Below are positions 18,490 through 29,219 of a stretch of DNA of 38,666 nt, piece by piece. The stretch spans positions 1 through 38,666 of the forward strand of contig MBPM02000277.1 in the NCBI GenBank assembly GCA_001695595.3, given 5' to 3'. The position numbers and the translations under genes are program-made. The stretch is from Plasmopara viticola (Eukaryota; Oomycota; Peronosporomycetes; Peronosporales; Peronosporaceae). Position 1 is the stretch's first letter, and each line of letters begins with the position of its first letter. The notes below the pieces were generated by a model. It worked only from the letters and a program-made list of their open reading frames with translations. It searched no databases and was not told the origin of the DNA.

Positions 18490-18577
18490 TATACTATATA
18501 GAAAGATAATTCAGGATAACAATCAAAACTAATGATACTCTCAGAGCGTCTGATAGGTTCGATTGAAGGCTCTGGGT
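18490..18577 (-). repeat. Inner TIR of copy A
   Basis: Two blocks match the outer end of copy B: 18490-18523 (identical to 38271-38304) and 18526-18577 (identical to 38378-38429). The roughly 73 nt lying between them at both outer ends are missing here. Copy B lacks an inner TIR altogether. Confidence 0.85.
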
Positions 18578-19385
18578 AAGTCATGTATGTTAAGATTGCC
18601 TATATAAAGATACGAGCATGTTTAACTCAAGATCATCATTAAAAAACTCTTAAAGATTTTCTGATTAGCTTTGAATGCGAGAGTGTCGTACACAAGTTGG
18701 GCCAAAATGTACATGGATTTAAACATGTGCATGCCTTATACTAGAACTACTGTCTACCATTCAGGGAAAAGGTTGGGGTGACGTTCTCCTTCCAAGCGCG
18801 GGGGCTAAATGCTCGCGCGCTTCGGGCAGGTGCTCTCGGGCATCTGCAGGTTCCTAACGAGTCTCACTCTCGACGCGACGGTCTCCAGCACCAGGGCGCC
18901 ACCTGGGCTCTTACCAAGTCAGAGCTAAACAAAATAATGGAAGACCCTCACGACCTCGGTGCTGGCTGCACTGCCCGCCGAACGAGACCCGACGTATGCG
19001 GACACCACTCTATGCCGTGGACTAGTCAGACTGAGCCTAGCACGTGCATAACTTGGCAACGCGATAACGTAATACAATACAATACAATAGTGTAGGTATG
19101 TGGTCAACATAAATATTCCTGCATTATAATGCTATCACGACACTTTCAGTGGCTCCGAGCGCTTCCTTTGAGACCCAAAGCCACTCAAAGACCTTTCCCA
19201 AATACTTTACTTGTATGTAATATATCGCTAAACAGTGACGTACATGAGAATTGGAGCGACCTTGGCTCTGTTCTTAAGGTAAATTCTAAATATCTTTTCA
19301 TTTAGTGAAGAAATCCAATCGGTGACTGGTTGAGGGTGAACAGGAACTTCGCAATATCTCCCGGGAACACCAGCTGGAAGGCAAG
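18578..19385. other. Host spacer, first part, no confident gene
   Basis: Unique sequence between the two elements. It shifts from AT-rich to GC-rich near 18780. A 105-codon plus-strand frame at 18778-19095 has no domain I recognise and ends in an AATACAATACAATACAATAG simple repeat. It may be remnants of a retroelement or host intergenic DNA. No RNA gene seen. Confidence 0.4.
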
Positions 19386-19592
19386 ATGCCAGACACAAAG
19401 TTACTGAAAGACTTGGGCTATCAATCCCTAGTCCTTGCCATTCGCAAGAGACATGGGGGCGTGGTAAAAGTCGCGTCGAAACTGGGGACTCACAAGAATC
19501 GGGAGGTCGTGGCGGTGCACAAGAGAGTGAGTGCACGAGCCAAGCGGCGTCAAAAACGACACGAACGGCTTAACATGCATGACTTTTACTAG
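19386..19592 (+). CDS. Short host-like frame, possible exon
   Basis: A 68-codon frame with the segment LGYQSLVLAIRKRHGGVVKV, resembling a small conserved motif (L-x-x-AI-x-K-x-HGG-x-x-x-VA) seen in some eukaryotic organelle-related proteins. A basic, Arg/Lys-rich tail follows. The frame could be an exon of a longer host gene whose other exons are not visible. The assignment rests on this motif only. Confidence 0.25.
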   Translation: MPDTKLLKDLGYQSLVLAIRKRHGGVVKVASKLGTHKNREVVAVHKRVSARAKRRQKRHERLNMHDFY

Positions 19593-19614
19593 GATAAAAG
19601 ATGTTCATAAAACG

Positions 19615-20145
19615 CTACGACAAGTCGTAAGTTGACTCAGTTACAATCCACGAGGTGTTTTCGCGTATTCGACGCTGCAGAACTTGTCGTAAGGCCTTGT
19701 CGAGAGCTGACGGGTCTGTGTAGAGGACAAGCCGTCCTATGCGCAGTACATCGCCTTTCACCCACGCTCGGACGAGCATTTTTGCAATGACTTCATGCTC
19801 CACGCTGCGACGAGGTCTCGAGTGAAAAGCCGTGCCTTTGTCCTTTTTCAAACCAAAGACAGCAAAGCGCAACTCTCCCTTTCTAAACTTTGACTGAAAA
19901 GCAAGTTGCATGTTCACGAGCCACGAGCGTTCAAACACATATCCTCGTCGACTCGAGAGCGAAATGACTAGTGGCGTCCTACCAGTCCGTACCCCATTCG
20001 GCTTTCTTCTCACCTCTTCGAGCACTTGGTGGACCACTTCACCAAAACACACGCCAAGTTCTCGGAAAGTAATGCTGCGAGTCGAAAAGGCTTGCTTGTG
20101 GGTATGACGAGTGTCTAGGAAATTAAAATTGCAGTTCCGGAACAC
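19615..20145 (-). CDS. Unrecognised host protein frame, 176 aa
   Basis: A long basic frame on the GC-richer host spacer, ending at 19615, with no domain I recognise. It overlaps the 3' end of the LRR fragment in another phase. One possibility is that both are parts of one gene, with the LRR part joined by a frameshift or splice. A multi-exon host gene truncated at 20400 would fit. Confidence 0.3.
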   Translation of the reverse strand: MFRNCNFNFLDTRHTHKQAFSTRSITFRELGVCFGEVVHQVLEEVRRKPNGVRTGRTPLVISLSSRRGYVFERSWLVNMQLAFQSKFRKGELRFAVFGLKKDKGTAFHSRPRRSVEHEVIAKMLVRAWVKGDVLRIGRLVLYTDPSALDKALRQVLQRRIRENTSWIVTESTYDLS

Positions 20146-20400
20146 CGAACATCGTGTATGTCAATGCAAGAGAGGCGCGGGGCACGCCACAGCGCGGCAA
20201 GGCCCCGATCTGTGATGGTGCTCGCTGCCGTCATGCTTCCTTTACGACACTTTGACAAGGATCCGAGCTCTTGAATACACAAGGTGCGAAATTGGGGGCA
20301 ATGATCCGTCACTGCCGCGATAAAGTCGTCGTCAAACACGTCGGGATCGATCATTTCATCAATCTGGGGGTAAATCAGCGCGTCACACGGCTGCATGCGA
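20115..20400 (-). pseudogene. LRR-type host gene fragment truncated by copy B
   Basis: The minus-strand frame reads from the junction at 20400 to a stop at 20115. It has an AMN1/F-box-like leucine-rich repeat pattern (for example CPQFRTLCIQELGSL and ITDRGLAALW..PRLSCIDI). Its upstream (N-terminal) part is missing because copy B starts exactly at 20401. The reading frame continues into the antisense of the DUF3820-like gene, but that extension is chance. Confidence 0.5.
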
Positions 20401-20697
20401 TTCGGAAAATACAAAGGAAAGGCTCTTGAGGAAGTATATGCGCAAGATGCGTCATACTGTCGATGGTTATACAACCAACAATCCGAAGAATCGGATGTCA
20501 AACGATTTTTACAAGGCAAGTTCCAAGATGGAGACGATAGTTATATCATGCGTTGGGGCAAACATAAAAACAAATCCGTTAAGTGGATTGTTGAAAACGA
20601 TAAGCAATATTTCAATTGGATGTGTAAAAATGAATACATCAACAATAAATGTCCATCATTGAAAGAAAACTTGAACGAATTTAAGACACAGAATTAA
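20395..20697 (+). CDS. DUF3820-like double-motif protein with replaced start (copy B)
   Basis: Near-identical to the copy A protein from the Phe of FGKYKGK onward (one Asp/Asn change). The native first six codons are missing. By chance the host bases at 20395-20400 supply ATG CGA in frame, giving a 100-aa frame. The native promoter and TIR are gone, so expression is doubtful. Confidence 0.6.
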   Translation: MRFGKYKGKALEEVYAQDASYCRWLYNQQSEESDVKRFLQGKFQDGDDSYIMRWGKHKNKSVKWIVENDKQYFNWMCKNEYINNKCPSLKENLNEFKTQN

Positions 20698-20769
20698 ATT
20701 AATCGAGTTATTTTTTTGTCTGAAATCTCCATTGTTAAAACTATCACTTTTGAAAAGCCTGCATGTTTC

Positions 20770-20990
20770 CAAATTCTCATCCATGGGTATGGCATTCTCA
20801 TCCTTGGATACTATCCCTGGGTATGGTTCCTAATCCCAAGGTATTCCATTCTTACCCCTGGGTATGGTTTCCTCATCCCGAGGTATTCCATTCTTGTCCA
20901 TGGGGATGACATTCTTATCCATGGGGATGACATTCTTATCCATGGGGATGACATTCTTATCCATGGGTATGCCATCTCAAGGTATGATAG
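20770..20990 (-). repeat. Degenerate 20-bp minisatellite (copy B)
   Basis: Mirror of 17885-18080, with one more perfect unit of the type CATTCTTATCCATGGGGATG (four CCATGGGGATGACATTCTT-type units against three). Confidence 0.8.
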
Positions 20991-21329
20991 TCTCATCAAC
21001 AGGCCTCAACCAGAGCTGTTTCTCATATACGCAGTCGATCCACCGTTCTCGCACCGTTGATCCACTGCTCGATTCACTGCCTACATCACAGCTGTCGATC
21101 GTATGTCCTCGACAGTCAGTTTGGTTCATACATGTGCTGTAACATTGGTCAATTCCTTGTCGCGATCCAGCAGGTTATTAGATCATACAGGTGATCAGAA
21201 CCAACGAGCATTTTGGAATCAATACAGTGTTCAACAAGTAGCTGAGGATAGGAGGCAAATCGGTACCACCACAACACTATCGGCTTAGACAGGCTATCAG
21301 AGAAAAGCATAATTCTGCAGCTCATGGTT

Positions 21330-23180
21330 TCAAGGACTCCAGGTTGCGACATACGCAACGTACAACAACACTTGGGTTGGAGGATCAGCTGGAGCAAGTC
21401 GAAATTTATCACTGGTCTCCTTGTCTGGCACCAGCGCAATATATCTGGCACCGTCCGGAAACATCTTCGCATACTTCTCAAGTGCCACTGAGTCAATTTT
21501 ATGATTGTCGGACTTCGTTATTTGGATCAAGCCAACCACGTTATGTTCCCCACCCATGTTCAGCTTGGCAACACTGTCGATAGTCTCCAAACAACGTGTG
21601 CAGGGATACCAATAGACGACATCCGCAAGTTGCTGCATGATTGCTTCGCATTCCGCTGCATCAGTGCCTTCATAGAGATACGCGTTGGCTTCGAATTCCA
21701 ACGCAGAATATGTATGCTGGTTCTTTATTCTTCGGTCGTACGTCCTCACCTGCAACTCGAGCTTCTGTCCGTCTCTTGCCATCGCATGCACGTAATTCTC
21801 GAATGCAATTCCCATCAACCCATCGTCGCCAAGCATGCGACCTTTTGACCACAACTCCTCATAGTAAGATGGCGCTACGATTTTGCCAAGTTGCCTCAAC
21901 GCATACTCGGAGGTGTGGATCACACAAAGCCACTCCCCACAATCCAAATACTTCATCAAATCGCTTGTCTTGTCGTGCAATCGGGTTGTCGTCATACGTA
22001 AGCGATCAACTTGACGCACCGACGCGAGCCCGTACTGAGAATTGAGCAGTTCTGCAGTATACTTACAGACGACAGCAATTGCTTGGTTGATTGCAAGCCT
22101 GGTAGCATTCGTTCCCGACAAGAAATCGCACAAGTTTCCACCCGAGAAGTAGTATCTCTCCTTGATATCGTGTTCGGTCCAACTCATGCGCGCGCCAATC
22201 TTGTTCAGATCCGATTTCGACCAAAAGGGAACGAGACATTGTCTGAGTACGGGAAGGTCGTCGTCCTTCATTGGGTACTGGACAGACGTGGCAAGCAATC
22301 GGAACCGCGCCAGCCGTCCAAAGTTGGCTTTGACGTCGTCGTGCGTGAACCCATCCAGGCACAATTCATCCGCTATGCCAAGCAAATGGTCAACTTCTTT
22401 TACTTCCAACACGTTCTCTCGCCGGTATTGCTTGTTGTTTGCATCAAGGTACAGCAAGGAGAATCCTTCCTTTTTCAGCTTCCGAAACAAGACGACGCGT
22501 TTCTGTTGAAGCAAAGCCATGTAGAACGCAAACAACACGACCATCATGCTCTTCCCAACACCAGGTGTCCCCACAAACACAGTGCTGAGCTGCTTTTCCA
22601 TATGGTCGTTGAATATCTTGATGATGTCCTGCGTTTCCTCCCGAACATAGAACCACGCGGGAAAATCCGGCTCGACGTGGCGAATGTCGAGTGCGATGCC
22701 ACCAATTTGCCACCTGCCGATATCCAAGGTGGCTGCAATTGAATCCATCCTCTCGACCTCGATGACAGTCAATGATCTGGCCTTCTTGCGTGCCCGTTGC
22801 TCATCCCATTGCTCTTGATCAACTTCTGGAACCACCACCAACACGTGAACAGGGGTGTTCATAGTCTCGATATCCTCCATCGTGAGTTCGAACGCAACGT
22901 CTTTCTCCGACAAGCCGACCAACTGGAGCGGGGCTGCCACAACCTTCAGTGGCTTGAAATCACTCGTGTCACTGATTCCTTCGTCCACCTGCTTTTGGGT
23001 CAACCACGCGTCGCCCTTCTTGGCGAGGAACAGCTCCAGTTCATCCGGATCGCATGTGATTGTCTTCTTCTTCTTCTTCTGGATGGCCTTCTTCAAGTGG
23101 TCCACAGACTTGCTCGCATCGATGTCGATGGAGAACGCGTTTCCCTTCACACCGACGAGCGCGCAGAACAGCGTCACCAT
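21330..23180 (-). CDS. Crinkler (CRN) effector with P-loop NTPase and nuclease-like domains (copy B)
   Basis: A 616-aa protein with the same CRN header (LELFLAK at 48-54, HVLVVVP at 112-118), P-loop GTPGVGKS at 204-211 and nuclease-like C-terminus as the copy A protein. Residues 1-243 and about 424-616 differ from copy A by only a handful of substitutions. The block between (nucleotides about 21911-22450) is strongly diverged, with length changes, yet both versions are open and share motifs such as CLVPFWSK and SGGNL. The block therefore looks swapped in from a paralogue and not decayed. GC-rich codon use contrasts with the capsid genes. Confidence 0.9.
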   Translation of the reverse strand: MVTLFCALVGVKGNAFSIDIDASKSVDHLKKAIQKKKKKTITCDPDELELFLAKKGDAWLTQKQVDEGISDTSDFKPLKVVAAPLQLVGLSEKDVAFELTMEDIETMNTPVHVLVVVPEVDQEQWDEQRARKKARSLTVIEVERMDSIAATLDIGRWQIGGIALDIRHVEPDFPAWFYVREETQDIIKIFNDHMEKQLSTVFVGTPGVGKSMMVVLFAFYMALLQQKRVVLFRKLKKEGFSLLYLDANNKQYRRENVLEVKEVDHLLGIADELCLDGFTHDDVKANFGRLARFRLLATSVQYPMKDDDLPVLRQCLVPFWSKSDLNKIGARMSWTEHDIKERYYFSGGNLCDFLSGTNATRLAINQAIAVVCKYTAELLNSQYGLASVRQVDRLRMTTTRLHDKTSDLMKYLDCGEWLCVIHTSEYALRQLGKIVAPSYYEELWSKGRMLGDDGLMGIAFENYVHAMARDGQKLELQVRTYDRRIKNQHTYSALEFEANAYLYEGTDAAECEAIMQQLADVVYWYPCTRCLETIDSVAKLNMGGEHNVVGLIQITKSDNHKIDSVALEKYAKMFPDGARYIALVPDKETSDKFRLAPADPPTQVLLYVAYVATWSP

Positions 23181-23237
23181 GTTTCCAATTGCTTTCTGTG
23201 CTTCTCTCTATCTGTATTTCAGCCAATCAAATGGTGC

Positions 23238-23276
23238 AACCCACTGTTGGGTTTTGACATCACCCAACTGGGTGAT
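23238..23276. promoter_or_regulatory. Paired palindromes in the CRN upstream region (copy B)
   Basis: ATCACCCA-AC-TGGGTGAT at 23259-23276 and AACCCA-CTGT-TGGGTT at about 23238-23253, mirroring 15543-15582, with CCAAT at 23223-23227 between them and the CRN ATG. Confidence 0.45.
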
Positions 23277-23324
23277 TGAACAACTGCAGATACAAATATA
23301 TTTATTTATATAGACACAAAGAGC

Positions 23325-23570
23325 ATGGATATTACATATCTATCCGATACCGATAATACTGGTTATGTTGAAGATGTTAAGCTTCATGAACCGATAGATA
23401 CCGATAGTACCGATGATACCGATAATATTGATTTTGAAGATATTAGACTAAATTGTTCAAAAATAAATAAGCGTACAGGATCAGACATAATAAAAATTTG
23501 CGAAGAAATTGACTTGATTTGTGCAAGTATTTATCAGTGTCAGAATATCAACTATAAATACACTAACTAG
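23325..23570 (+). CDS. Acidic repeat-containing small protein (copy B)
   Basis: An 81-aa protein starting MDITYLSD. The first half is Asp/Thr/Ser-rich and encoded by imperfect GATACCGATA-type DNA repeats. The second half (IIKICEEIDLICASIYQC) is a probable amphipathic helix with three Cys. Its end overlaps the convergent 129-aa gene by 8 bp. The full length is kept here, unlike copy A. TATA-like TATTTATATAG lies upstream. Unknown function. Confidence 0.5.
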   Translation: MDITYLSDTDNTGYVEDVKLHEPIDTDSTDDTDNIDFEDIRLNCSKINKRTGSDIIKICEEIDLICASIYQCQNINYKYTN

Positions 23571-23952
23571 GAAAAACGCGTATTTTGTCGTATCCATCGT
23601 AATATTTGAACACAACTCCATCGACTTTGTCGTTTCGGATGTTCTCAATGATTGCTTTACGCAACATACGATTGTGTCCAGTATCAATACACCATTGTTT
23701 GTATCTGGCATTTAGTATCGTTAATGGAATTTCTAGATAATCTCCTTTACTAATAAATCCATCTTTGAGTAAGGTTTCTCTATCTTTTGTGAAAATATCT
23801 TCTTTGAAATATTTCGAAATGGATGATTCAACATTTTTTTGAGCTAATTCAGAGCGCAAAAACTCCAATTCTTTCATTATCACATCGATTCTATCATCTT
23901 TTGGAGCAACTTCATCCACTTCAGGTCCTCTGTATCGTCTGATTCTATTCAT
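23563..23952 (-). CDS. 129-aa conserved element protein (copy B)
   Basis: Intact counterpart of 14868-15257, with one Lys-to-Gln difference. A charged N-terminal helix is followed by a C-terminal domain of winged-helix-like pattern. It starts 12 bp after the protease stop and is preceded by the TTAATATAGAG motif. Confidence 0.65.
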   Translation of the reverse strand: MNRIRRYRGPEVDEVAPKDDRIDVIMKELEFLRSELAQKNVESSISKYFKEDIFTKDRETLLKDGFISKGDYLEIPLTILNARYKQWCIDTGHNRMLRKAIIENIRNDKVDGVVFKYYDGYDKIRVFPS

Positions 23953-23957
23953 AATGA

Positions 23958-23968
23958 CTCTATATTAA
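23958..23968 (-). promoter_or_regulatory. Putative late promoter motif before 129-aa gene (copy B)
   Basis: TTAATATAGAG on the gene strand, overlapping the protease stop codon; identical to copy A. Confidence 0.5.
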
Positions 23969-24351
23969 CGAAGTGAAATTTCTGTATTCAAATCGTAAAA
24001 ATTTCTCAATAAATCAGGTCGATTGTGTTGCTTACTATAAAGGTATAACATACTCCATAAACCGCAATAATTATCATAGCTCCCTTGATACTGTTTGTCA
24101 TTATATTTCTTAGCGCCAAGAATTCTCGGTGGCCCAATACCCATTGAATCAAAGTATTCATTGTTGCACATACAAACCCAATGTCCAACTCCTGGATCCA
24201 ATCGTAGTAAAATAATGTAGCTTCCATTACCTAGTGGGGCTCTAATGCTTCTGAAATCTAGTATATTGTCGATATGAACATTCAGCTGATTTGCAAGTTG
24301 TTGTAGTTCATTGGCAGTAGATTCGCCCAGATTATTTAATTTCAAAATCAT
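23965..24351 (-). CDS. Adenain-like maturation cysteine protease (copy B)
   Basis: A 128-aa protein, short but complete for the polinton protease family. Likely catalytic residues are His57 (GHWVC), Asp68 (YFDSMG), a Gln at 87 or 89 (DKQYQG) and Cys96 (NYCGLW), the order of adenovirus/Ulp1-type (C5/C48) proteases. It would process capsid and minor virion proteins. Candidate target motifs are present in the W-rich and small basic proteins of the same element. Divergent from the major capsid gene over 60 bp. Confidence 0.88.
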   Translation of the reverse strand: MILKLNNLGESTANELQQLANQLNVHIDNILDFRSIRAPLGNGSYIILLRLDPGVGHWVCMCNNEYFDSMGIGPPRILGAKKYNDKQYQGSYDNYCGLWSMLYLYSKQHNRPDLLRNFYDLNTEISLR

Positions 24352-24411
24352 TATCTGATGTTTATATATAGCTACTCATAATATAAAAAGCATTAACTTA
24401 CAATTTCAATA
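24352..24411. promoter_or_regulatory. Divergent promoter, protease / major capsid (copy B)
   Basis: A 60-bp gap with GTTTATATATAGC and CATAATATAAAAA, TATA-like runs for the two directions. Confidence 0.5.
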
Positions 24412-26187
24412 ATGAGTGATATCACGCAATTAGCAGATTCGTTTTTATATGACTCGACGACTTGTCCTGATCCAGTTATCAGTGTCAGCAAAGACAAACG
24501 TGTTGTTAGCGTTGTTGATGACAACAACGGTTCGTATCAATCGGGAACTGTCATCATAAATGCAACTTCACAGCTAAATGGTGCGACTGGTTATGGAAGT
24601 CTTCGAGATTCATATGTAGTAGTTCCTTATGTAGTAACGGCTAAAAATACTTCTGCAAGTGCCCATAACGAAGTTCTAAATCGGTTCGCGGTAGGATTAA
24701 AAGCTGGTGTATGGAATATTGTTGATAAATTAGCGGTTGAAATTAACGGTAAAAGTGTCATTACGAGCAATGACTATAAAAATTATTGGAACAACTTACG
24801 CGCTCAAACTGAATGGTGTGATGATGATTTATTAAAGAACGGTGCAGATTGCTATCTTGCTCCAGATGATGTATCAAGTCTTAATTTCTCACAAAGTGGA
24901 AGTAATCCTGCAACTTCAACACAAGGAGATGGTTTCGTTAATAAATCAGTCAATGCTGCCTCGACTGTAGCTACTGGTTTAATTCCAGAAACAACGCCAG
25001 CTCTTAATACCGGACTAATTCAACGTCTAATGTGGAATCCACAACAAATTGGTACCTCTGATGCCACTGGAGCAACGATCACAGCAACAAACCCTCTTGG
25101 TTGGCCAACAACGCGAAGTGGCGCTATTCTTGCTAAAATCCAGCAGCAAGGTACTGGTGGTTACGTAGCAGGTGTAACGACCGCTGGTGGTGTTGCTGGT
25201 ACGTGGTACTATGTATTAAAGATTCGCTTAGTCGACCTCCATCCAATCTTCAAAGAATAAAATCTTGTTGCAAATCCTCAAATCAAATTAACCATGACGT
25301 TCAACACCGGTTTCGTTGATATCACGACTGCAACTGGTGATCTAATGAGTTTATCGTCTGTCTCCCTAAACGGTTGTTCTACAGTTCCTGTAATGGTAGC
25401 AAGTGCAGCTACTGGTAATCCAAATGCAGGAAAACTGACAACAGGTGCAGCTGGGTCACTACGAGTTGCTTTTGGTGTTATGTCTAACAACATTACAGCG
25501 ATCTCGACTTCTGGTCAAATCTTCCCATTTACAACGACTCGATTATACATTCCTTTCTATGATATTGCTAATCAAAGTCAAATCGTTGCTAAACCTGTTA
25601 AGAAAATCAACTACCTTGACTGCTACGCACAGTATTTTAAAGCGCGAGCAGGCACTGGACAGCAAAACAGTCAGCAAAACGCTGCTTTTAGCTTTCAGCT
25701 ATCTGCGAGCTTAAAGAATATCAAATACGTTGCTTTAATTCCATTTAGCGAAACCAGCAGTGGTCATTTCGTAAGTGCAGCGAATACTGAACAATTCCAA
25801 TCTCCATTCGATTCTGCTCCATGGACTTGTCAGCCAGGAGCAAGTGTCCGCAATTTCCAGGTAATGGTTGGCAATGAAAACGTTTTTAACAAAACGCATG
25901 ACTACTCATTCGAATCGTTTCAAGACGAAGTCAAGAAGCTTGGAGCTATTAACGGAGCTCTATCTCATGAGATCAGCAATGGGTTATTTGACTCGTTCAA
26001 ATGGGATGTTGGCCAGCGCATGCTGATCGCTGACTGCTCTCGTTTAACCAATCCAGATGTGCCTCAATCTATCCTAGTATCCGGTACCAACACTTGTAGT
26101 CAAGGTATGAATTGTCTAATTCTCGTAGCATACGGTCGTTCTATGTCTATTGATCGTTTAACCGGTGAAGTGGTTGAATATGAGTAG
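24412..26187 (+). pseudogene. Major capsid protein with one nonsense codon (copy B)
   Basis: A single continuous frame of 591 codons, interrupted only by TAA at 25258-25260, where copy A has a TTA-type codon in the homologous position. The upstream part (24412-25257) covers the first jelly-roll up to LVDLHPIFKE. The downstream part starts again at MTFNTGF (25294) and ends EVVEYE. The protein is Ser/Thr/Asn-rich with NxF/GxxF strands typical of double jelly-roll capsids. Truncation or stop readthrough would decide whether capsid can be made. Confidence 0.85.
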
Positions 26188-26190
26188 ATT

Positions 26191-26471
26191 GGAGCGAGCT
26201 CCAGAATGGGCGCCCATAGGGCTCTAGGGGACCTTCGGTCCTCCACCATTGGCTCGCGGAGTGAACTCCCTCGCCGTCCTAACGAAGTTCGAAGGGTCTT
26301 TGCCCGCCGAACAAGTTCGCCTGGTCTTCAGACCAGTCAGGCTATTAGTATCCGTCAGCCGGCAAAAAAATCAAGTTTTTTTGTTGACATCCGAACGAAG
26401 TTCGAAAGGTCTTTGACCGTCGAACAAGTTCGAGCGGTCGTCAGACCGGAATCTATTGAGCTTCACTCAAT
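26191..26471. terminator. Array of about 15 short hairpins between convergent genes (copy B)
   Basis: Mirror of 12352-12632 with the same palindromes, including GGAGC/GCTCC, ATGGGCGCCCAT, GGACC/GGTCC, AGACCA-type, CGAAC/GTTCG (three times) and the A7/T7 hairpin. I saw no difference between copies in this region, so it is more conserved than the adjoining fibre gene. Confidence 0.8.
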
Positions 26472-29173
26472 TATGTTTCAGTTTTGCTTTTAGAGTATTT
26501 AATTCAGCTTCTAACTGTTTAGTAAAGGCTAATAATTTTTTTATCATACAGAAGTTGATCGCTGTAATTTTACTATAATCAATGTTCATCTGATATCCTA
26601 CAATGTCGTTTTCATCCACTTCCTTCAGATTTTCATTTGGTGTCATTGATAGTAGATTTATGTATCCAGCTGCATACAAGTCTTGACTAATGAAACCAAT
26701 TTTTGGAATTGTTTCATCTGACCCTTTGTATTTGTATTCATAAATGTTTAGATCATAGAACTTATCGCAATAATCAGTGTCTTCTTGGTCGATAATGTCC
26801 TTGCATCTCCGATCCGATGTACAATAAATCGATGAACACTAATCGGACCACCAAACATAGCAGCGACGCTCACCGTAACGGGGCCCAATTGACTTGTAGT
26901 GTATGCTGTAGATGTCCCAGTAGAATATAAAGATCCCCCAACATTAATGTATTAGAAACAGTTCCACTAACATGCAAAGTAGTACTCGGTGATGTTGTTC
27001 CAACTCCTAAACGCCCATTTGTGTCAAGAATCATCTTAGTTGAGTTATTGACTCCGAATCGTAAATCATTGTTAGTCAAATTGCCCATCCAAGTTGCATT
27101 TGTACTTGTTGCGTTTGTTCCAGAGTTAATTTCAATACAAAAATCTATTGGAGACACATTGTTTGATTGCAAATCTAATACTTTCTGGTAGGAACCATCA
27201 ACATAATTTGCACTTCCAAAAGCAGTTACGGCAGCAGCAGCTATAGCATTAACTGCTAATGCTCCAGTTGATAACATTCTACATGTTTCTGATACATTGT
27301 TTGTAGCAGATTGTGTTAAAAATACTAGGTCACCAGCAGCTGCAGCAGTACGTTGAGATAAAATTACACCATGAGGCATACCATCTACATTACTATTTCT
27401 AAATGCAATCGCAGCTGAATTGTACTGTCCATTTGTATTTACTGTTGATAAGATATTTAAGCCATAATTACTTGCATTAGTAGTGCCGATAGGTTGGGTA
27501 GCATCTGATGATGTAAAATTAACTTTACCAACATTCGTTAAATTTCTACTTGCATCTAATACTAATGCTTTTGAAGCTTCTGCTGTTCCTGGGCCCGTAG
27601 TTAAATCTAGGTAGTTAAGCTCTGTTGCATTTGATGTAATTAATGTACCACCAAGCTTTAATCCAACAGTAGCTGCATTATGATTTAAAATATCAATATT
27701 ACCAACAGGATCACATTGCAATCGTCTTGTATTGTTTGAATTTAAGAAGAAACTATGGTTTGTAAAAGAGCCAATATCTTGAGCACCACCACTATTTTGA
27801 ATAGTTAAGCGAAAGGTACTCGTTGATGTTGTATTACTGATTGATAGTGGAGTAGTACCATTTGTAATTGTCAATGACGTAGGTAGCCTTAAATCTCCTG
27901 TAGATGTAATATTAGGTTGAGCTGCTGTTTGTAAAGTTCCTGTAATAGAAGTAGCGCTTAATGATGAGATACCAGATACTGCACCTGATGAACTAATTGT
28001 CATTCTTCCTGTATTACTTGTTTGAAAGACTAAATTGTTTGCCGTAGATGTTCCAAAATAAGCATCCCCATTGTTAAAATGAAACAGAGCACATGTTGAA
28101 GTACCATTTATAGATCTAAACGATTGCCCATTAGCAGTTAAAGTAGCGGTTACTAATCCTGCCGTATTCAATGATGTTAAAGTTCCAATCGATGTAATAT
28201 TTGGTTGTGCTGCTGTTTGAAGTGTCCCAGTAATTGATGTAGCCGTAAGAGTCGCCAAAGTTCCAATCGATGTAATATTGGGCTGAGCAGCTGTTTGAAG
28301 CGTTCCAGTAATTGCTGTAGCTGTAAGAGTCGCTAAAGTTCCAAGCGATGTAATATTTGGCTGAGCAGCGGTTTGAAGCGTTCCATATAACGTTGAAGCG
28401 GATATATTCGTAGCTGTCAATGTGTTATTAACAGCTACATTTCCATTCGTTAAAATTGACATTTGCACTGAAGCATTATTCGTGGCAAAAGTTAGCGGAT
28501 GATTGCTAAATGTTTGAAGACAACATTGAGTCCCATCAAACCACTGCTGATATAGAACTGTTCCATCACTAATTTGATATAGCGCATTTGTCAAAGCGGT
28601 TGATCCAATGATATCTAATTGCTTAGCAGGAGCAGTATTATTAATGCCAACTAAACCTGTGGATCCTATCGTTATTTTTCTATTTCCATTTGTTCTCAAA
28701 TGAAACTTATTCGCTGTTGTACTGCCAAATGTCTGATCTCCAGATACAGAATCAACAGATAATGAGCATGTGCTGCTCGATAGGGAGTTATTACAAGTTA
28801 TAGGAGTAGATCCACTAATATTCAGTGTTGATGATAGTGTTCCAAGCGAGGTGATACTTGGTTGAGCTGCAGTTTGAAGGGTACCAGTTAACTGCGACGC
28901 TGAGAGACTATTAATGTTAGTGATGTCTCTATTTGAATCAACAGCAATCAATTTACCAGCAGAAGCAATTCCTGGTGTAATACCCGACAGCACACTCAAA
29001 TCAATCATTGTTCCATTTTGATAGATATTTCCTGTAATGTACAAATCCGAAGTGTAATTTACACCGTTTCGCTTGTTATATCGCAAATCTCCAACACTAA
29101 TAGTTAGATAGCCAAAGGAGCCAATGTAGTCTAATGGATTGTACAACGATGATATATAACTCGAAGGAAGCAT
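26467..29173 (-). pseudogene. Fibre protein with S74-type chaperone domain (copy B)
   Basis: The N-terminal 750 codons are continuous (from ATG 29173 to a frameshift near 26955) and include all five TGTLQTAAQPNITS-type repeats that copy A has in pieces. A lost base near 26955 and another near 26839 break the C-terminal part. The S74 domain (RRCKDI region near 26810) and the coiled-coil end remain legible to 26467. It is divergent from the ATPase over 46 bp. Confidence 0.87.
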
Positions 29174-29219
29174 ATTTTTATTCTATTATATATATACCAA
29201 CAGATTTTAGCTTTTCAAG
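29174..29219. promoter_or_regulatory. Divergent promoter, fibre / ATPase (copy B)
   Basis: A 46-bp gap with CTATTATATATATACC, the mirror of 9605-9650. Confidence 0.55.

Larger units (their letters stand above)
422..18577 (+). mobile_element. Maverick/Polinton copy A
   Basis: An 18.2 kb element bounded by terminal inverted repeats (422-473 and 18526-18577, 52 nt with one visible mismatch). It carries the diagnostic polinton set: protein-primed PolB, integrase, packaging ATPase, cysteine protease, major and minor capsid proteins. The repeat contains 5'-AG close to its end, as Mavericks typically start, but no 6-bp target-site duplication is visible next to either boundary. Many genes are frameshifted, so the copy looks non-autonomous now. 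The CRN gene lies between the TIRs and is therefore element cargo. Confidence 0.88.

Noticed and set aside
422..18577. 6-bp target-site duplication around copy A
   Set aside because: The bases next to the two TIR ends (ACAACC at left, AAGTCA at right) do not match, even when the boundary is moved by a few bases.
18778..19095. 105-codon frame or tRNA-like segment in the spacer
   Set aside because: No domain recognised. The GC-rich stretch does not fold into a cloverleaf with a valid T loop by eye.
22011..22742. 243-codon plus-strand frame
   Set aside because: It is antisense to the CRN gene of copy B. Long antisense frames are common in GC-rich genes, and the CRN motifs are on the other strand.
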